Source of the DNA: Gossypium raimondii
Taxonomy: Eukaryota > Streptophyta > Magnoliopsida > Malvales > Malvaceae
Length of the DNA: 64,000 bases
Reading direction: 5' to 3'
Assembly (NCBI RefSeq): GCF_025698545.1
Contig: NC_068567.1
Span: 59,525,371 to 59,589,370, forward strand
Numbering within the stretch: position 1 is the stretch's first letter; each line of letters opens with the position of its first letter. The position numbers and the translations under genes are program-made. The notes under the pieces were generated by a model, which ran no database searches, was not told the DNA's origin, and worked only from the letters and a program-made list of their open reading frames with translations. Shown one piece after another: positions 58,926 to 64,000 of the stretch.

Positions 58926-60514
58926 GTATGAGTAACTCCATTGATCTGCTCTCTGGGGAACATGACTTGTAAAGTCTATTTTATGGACCTATTTATGCCT
59001 AGTGATTAGGATGTTATGATCAAAATGAATCAAATGATTCTAACTAGTTGTGTATGAATGAATGTAAGATGAAAATGATCCCTTAATGCTTGAGTTGTTA
59101 TTGCTTATTGCTTAATAAGACTTTATTGCCAACACGTTAGAATGCTATCTTGTCCTATTGGTAATGCTCATATCCTACTTAACCAGCTTGCCCCCACTGT
59201 AATATTCAATGTCCGATCCACTGTAATTTTCAAAGTTCAATCCACTGTAATCTCTGGGGACATAAAATTTGAACCATCTTCCTTCCACTGAGTATAAGAT
59301 CTGGCTCTTTCTCAATCCTCTCCCACTGCAATTCAGGGATATAGGATCTGGATCTCTTTAGTCTCCTACACCATTCCCAGGGTGTCGTACCAAATGTTTA
59401 TGCCCAATTGTAATACTTTCTCTTCTGAGAAACCTTTTCTTATCACTCGGTGATCATTACTTGTTTGTTAATTGAAGCTTTGTCACAAACACGACATTTT
59501 GTCATTTTGTTCAATCCATGTTTGGACAACAAAATCTGAAAGGATAATTTTAATTTAGACTTTTCCTCCTTAGACATTTGTACCTTTAAACTTGGTGTGT
59601 TCCAAACTTCTGTATTATTTAGAAGCTTTCAGAGTAATATGCAAAACTCCTTTTGCTTAAATATTAACAGCCCATTAGTCTTTATTTCAACGGAAAATGC
59701 TTGATAAAGATTATCACAGAAGACAAGATGAAATTTTATTGAGAGCAAAGCTCTAAACAAATAAATTAATCAGGATAGTAAATTTTGCTAAGATTCAGAA
59801 TGAATAAAATGAAAAAGATTATCACAATGGACAATATGGAATTTTATTAAGAGCAAAGCTCGAAATGAATAAATTATCAAGGATAGTAAGAATAAAAGAG
59901 GAATTGATTAGGAACACGTATCTTGAAAAAGAATGAAGTATTCCAAGACAACAAATTCAATATAAATATCATGAAGATTAGGTTCGCCAACTATCGCAGC
60001 TTGAACTTCTCTGTACTAACTCTTTGAAAGACCATTCTGAGTTTGACATGTGTTTAGGAGATCTACAGGACTTTGTCGATGCCCCAAGACGTCACCTACT
60101 CTTTCCTGTTGATTCAGGTATAACAAGATCACCACATGCCCCAATATAATCAAAAATTTGAGCTGTTCTGATCACATTATATCCCATTCTGGTCAAAATT
60201 TGAGCCGCCCTTTTCAGGTTTTCAACTCAAATCCCCTTTGGTCTCAAGGCGCCCCTTACGGGTTTTCACCTTGGCCTCTCCCCTTTTTTTTTGAAAGCGC
60301 CTTTTGCGGGTTTTCACCTTAGTCTTTTTTAGGACTCAAAATACCCCTTTGCGGGTTTTCACTTTGGTCCCTTTCTCTTTCCTCAAGTGAAGTGTTTCTT
60401 GACTGAGTCTGAGTTTACAGGATTTGGCAGGTTTTTAGCATCCATCTCGCTCAAAATTAAAGCTCCTCCAGAGAAGGCCTTCTCTACAACACAAGGTTCT
60501 TCCTATTTTGGCAT
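58926..60514. other. Gypsy 3' non-coding region
   Basis: It has no ORF of note. Near 60215-60370 the segment 'gcgggttttcaccttggtc' occurs three to four times at about 50-60 base spacing. Near 59700-59880 'aattttattgagagcaaagctc' occurs twice, about 110 bases apart. Confidence 0.45.
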
Positions 60515-61265
60515 TCATTTTTCTTTAAAATCCTTCTGTATAAGAAGGATCTTTTTCAACATCAGGTCCTCCTCGTAAAATTCTCTAGGTTGAACCTCTT
60601 TGTCGTAAGCTCGCATTATCTGACCATGACGGATAGCTCTTAACATTCCATAAACCAATGGGCCAGGTGTTGCCCCGGTAAAGGTTCTGGCCGACGTTTG
60701 ATGAGCATAGAGGGTAAATGATAACTTTTTTATACCAATCTTTACCAGTCTCGATCCTCTTTCCCACGATCCTTGTTTTATTTTTCTTTTTGGCTGCCTA
60801 TGGCGTTTAATCTTTGAACAGACTACAAACTTTTGGCATTGTCCTTTTTTGGCATTCCTCATTGATGCCTGATCCTTTTTTTTTGAAATTAGAATTTAAT
60901 GACTTCGACCTTGTAACATTGATATATGAAGCTATTTCCACCCTCTTAGTGAAGTAATCGAAGACAACAAAGATAAATCGATGCCCGCTAGAAGCTTTTG
61001 GCGAGATCAGCTCAATGACCTTCATGCCCTACATAGAGAAAGGCCATGAAGAGATAAAGAAGGCACATAAATCTTGTCTCCATAAATTTGGCACTTATGA
61101 CATTTCTGGGTATAACTGAGGTAATCCCCTTCCGTGGTAGACCAGTAGTACCCATATCTCATGATTTACTTGGTCATTGCAAAACCATTAACATGTGTTA
61201 CTTAGACACCCTTATGGACCTCAATAGCGTCCACACATCTTAGTAGCTCAGGCATACCTTGATAC
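60515..61265 (-). pseudogene. Gypsy integrase remnant
   Basis: In order on the minus strand: a zinc-binding region (61250-61060, with VHKGV...HVNG...MTK.IMRYGYYW and CHKCQIYGDKIYVP, broken by stops), the integrase core start (61025-60900, ELISPKASSGHRFIFVVFDY then FTKRVE), and its end (60720-60520, KLSFTLYAHQTSARTFTGAT then PGPLVYGM). The central part of the core is deleted or shifted. In life this enzyme would insert retrotransposon cDNA; this copy is inactive. Confidence 0.7.
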
Positions 61266-61600
61266 GATTGTGCAAAATCATTTTCGAATTCTTAGAATGA
61301 CGTTTCACTTTGCTTCGATGGCGAGACAGGATCCAATCTCTTTCTTTTCTCATAGGCTCACTGTCCACTGACTTTTGTAAGGTAGGATCTATTTTTTCAT
61401 CTTGTTCTACCATCCTCAACAAGTTCGGAGATAGGTCACAATCTATGTCATCTTCAAAGTAATGAGATTTCTTTAAACACATGTCTCGCTCAAAAGGAAA
61501 TTCTGAGTATGTAGCAGTGTCACTCATGTCATTAATATCTAGGGACCCATTGTAGGTACAAAAGAATATACAAAGAATGTTTAAATTTATGAATAATTGT
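61240..61600 (-). pseudogene. Gypsy pol linker segment before the missing RT
   Basis: It reads YSEFPFERDMCLKKSHYFED and SPNLLRMVEQDEKIDPTLQK, a segment that normally precedes the reverse transcriptase in this retrotransposon group. At about 61245 it runs directly into integrase zinc-domain sequence. Reverse transcriptase and RNase H are absent. Confidence 0.55.
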
Positions 61601-61889
61601 TTGTACAGTATGGCTGTGAATGAATGAATAAAGGATTTGGAAGAAAATCCAAAAGAATGAAAGAATAAAAAATGATTATTCATAAAAGATGAAAGAATAT
61701 TGGCTCAAAAATGATCACAAAGAAGTATTAAAATAATAATTTTCAGACATGAACCTATTTCACAAAAGAGTTCTTATTGCCTCTAGGCTAAAAGCAACAA
61801 GTGTGTTCTGAATATTACTCTGAGCAAGCTCTAAATACTACAGGGATTTCTTCTGCAGTCCGATTATTCAGAACACTCCCAAGTTTATA

Positions 61890-62940
61890 AGGGCGAGTAT
61901 CTAACAAGATCCCTTTTCAATTGCGTCATCATATATGGCGTTGATATGAACGTTTCCCAACACTTCTTCATACATTGCATTCACCCCATTATCGATATGA
62001 TTGGGTAGCGGCTTTTCTGCATTAGATGAGTCATCGAACTTGATAATGCCCATAGTGATGAATCTTTCAACTAACTTTTTGAAGGCAGTGCAATTTTCTA
62101 TAGAATGCCCCGTAATTCCCGCATGATAGTTGCATTATGCATCCGCGTCGTACCATTTGGGGTATGGCAGATGTAAAGGCTTCAAGTAGAAAGGGGAGGC
62201 AACATGTACGTCAAATAAACTCTGATACAGCTCCCAGTACGACATTGGGATTGGTCAAATTGGGACTTCTCAATGTTTTGCTTTGTGCCAGATTCTTGTC
62301 TTGGGGGGATCTGATGGCCAATAATAACCGTCCTTGGCTGGCTTACGGTAATCGGCTTTGAATAACCCTCGTTATACTTACCCGCATTATTCTTTTTCGG
62401 GGCCTTTAAAGTATTGATTTGGGAGTTTAACTCTCGCCCTTTCCATTTGTAACGATCTTCAAATTGTTTTGAGAACTCTACTCTCACCTGTTTTTTTCCG
62501 CTAGATCATCAATGACAACAGGATTAGTTAGATTGCCCCTAAGATTAGAACCTGAGCCTGTAGCGAAATTCACTGGTGTCGAGGTACTGGTCTGGTATTA
62601 TGGTCGGATGTTAACACTTACCCTTTGTGGATATGTATTTGGTTGTGCTTGGATGTTTGTTGCGGTAAAGCCTGAAAAATGAGCAGGGTCTTCATTATCA
62701 TCTCCAAAGTGGACCGTTGGGTTTGTTCCTTTTTCTAACCCTCTATCCAATAACTAGGTTAACTGGCTCCTCAGATTTCTTTGGACTTCTATCAGCTGAT
62801 CCCTCATATCTTGTTGAAATTTGGTCAATTGCTCTTGCATCTGTATTTGCATTTGCTCTAATCTCTCTAACCTTTGGTCCATTCCCTTAGTTTCTGTTCG
62901 GGTAACGCAAGGGTGTTGGTTTGGTAGGTTAGTTTCCATT
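61890..62940 (-). pseudogene. Gypsy gag remnant
   Basis: It starts METNLPNQHPCVTRTETKGM (62939) with a Gln/Glu-rich coiled-coil stretch (QRLERLEQMQIQMQEQLTKF). Further pieces are 62487-62182, and then 62180-61905 reading FYLKPLHLPYPKWYDADA, a TAA stop, CNYHAGITGHSIENC (a Cys/His knuckle) and TAFKKLVERFITMG. Large parts of gag are deleted, and stops show it is dead. Confidence 0.7.
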
Positions 62941-64000
62941 GACTCTGAAATGATTTTGTTTAATTAGGGTCTTTTAGTGAAATTTGATGCATGGAATGAA
63001 ATGTACTACAGATGCATGAATGCAAAAAGACATTGATTCTGATTCAATTCCATTTAAAAAACTTTACTAAAAAACAAATTTCTTTACATAAAACGGATGC
63101 ATGTACGGCCTTGCCTTCATACTCTAAGAAACAACATCGATCTTTTTTTTTCATCCGGATGTTAAAATGAATCTCACGAAATGCCACTACTAACTCCTTC
63201 TTGCTTGATCCTAGTTGTGATCCATCGTCTGCCCATCCTCGTAATGCTCATCAGCTTCTTTAAGGAAGTCCGAATGTCGGCGACCCTCAAATAATTAGCT
63301 TGAATTTCGGGCCATGAAGTAAAGTCATGTACTTTTCCATCACCCTTCTTTTACTATGTTTCTTGGGATATATTCGGGCAGCCATATTATCTTCCACTTT
63401 ATCAAAAAATTCGTTTTCCATGACAAGCTTTCTAATTTAGTAATCAAATTTGAATCAACACATTTTTTCTAAGATGAAAATGCAATGCAATTATAACCAA
63501 AACAAAACGAAACGGGTTAGTACAAAGCAGAAGCAAACAAGAAAAATAGAGTACCTATTCGGGTAACCACTAAGGGTTTGAAGTGGCTCTAACTAGGGCG
63601 GGCTCCTAAGGCCTTATACATGTGGTTTGGTTCTAAAGCAAAGGTACCAGAACTAGCAGATTCCTCGATCCTCACCCATCACAGGCTCATATAGACCGAG
63701 TTCAGTTCAGGGGAATACATTTCCCTATGGCTATGAGGAGATGAAAATCTCACGAAGACATAGGTACGGATGTATCCCGGAAGCGATTCACTATCCCATG
63801 CGGAGGTGAAAACCTCACGAAGGCGTAGTTTCTCACTCCTACTTAAAAGGGTGTGACCAACGGTCATGCAATGCAATGTGCAGAAAGATACCGAAACTTA
63901 AACTAACACAACAATTATAAACCACAATGATGAAGATCATAATAAAGACGGATAAAATGTAACGAAGGGATTGTATATTTAATTTAGGTTTTCAATCTTT
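62941..64000 (-). mobile_element. Gypsy 5' leader, truncated by the window end
   Basis: This untranslated or leader part lies between gag and a 5' LTR that must lie beyond 64000. A duplicated GAGGTGAAAACCTCACGAAG-type motif occurs at about 63738 and 63804. The frame at 63679-63876 has no domain I recognise. Confidence 0.45.

Overview
This is a nuclear window from a flowering plant, most likely a eudicot. The evidence is genes with GT-AG introns, long AT-rich intergenic DNA, plant-only protein families (NPH3, a SAC51-type bHLH) and dense LTR, LINE, SINE and MITE remnants. Gene sequences and repeat style suggest Gossypium (cotton) or another Malvaceae. That assignment is inference from memory, not a search.

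Five genes look intact: NPH3, the blue-light phototropism adaptor (12153-14432, +); a SAC51-type bHLH with its conserved, intron-split upstream ORF (19485 to about 22605, -); a mitochondrial dicarboxylate/UCP5-type carrier (28093-29043, -); FKBP12 (31310-33070, -); and a single-exon membrane-anchored DUF7870 protein (42798-44063, -). NPH3, SAC51 and FKBP12 are also consecutive in Arabidopsis (At5g64330, At5g64340, At5g64350), so 12-33 kb looks like an old collinear block, with the carrier lying between SAC51 and FKBP12.

Layout: 1-12 kb is intergenic with MITEs, two SINE-like copies and a LINE scrap. 12-33 kb is the gene block, with foldback elements, a nested MITE pair and a second LINE scrap between genes. 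33.25-39.24 kb is a decayed PIF/Harbinger-like element that starts about 180 bp upstream of the FKBP12 start codon. 42.8-44.1 kb is the DUF7870 gene. 45.0-54.7 kb is one LINE remnant on the minus strand, broken by three later insertions: a Harbinger-like element carrying two myosin motor exons (45277-49000) and two solo LTRs (49108-51525 and 52016-54059). Removing each insertion and one target-site copy rejoins the LINE coding sequence. 55051-55514 is a third solo LTR. 55595 to the window end is a Ty3/Gypsy element on the minus strand whose 5' LTR lies outside; it seems to have lost its reverse transcriptase and RNase H region, and it carries a 50-bp minisatellite between pol and the 3' LTR.

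No tRNA, rRNA, CRISPR or bacterial-type system was seen. The most interesting signals are the SAC51 uORF with its splice-dependent C-terminus, the myosin-carrying Harbinger element and the LINE insertion nest.
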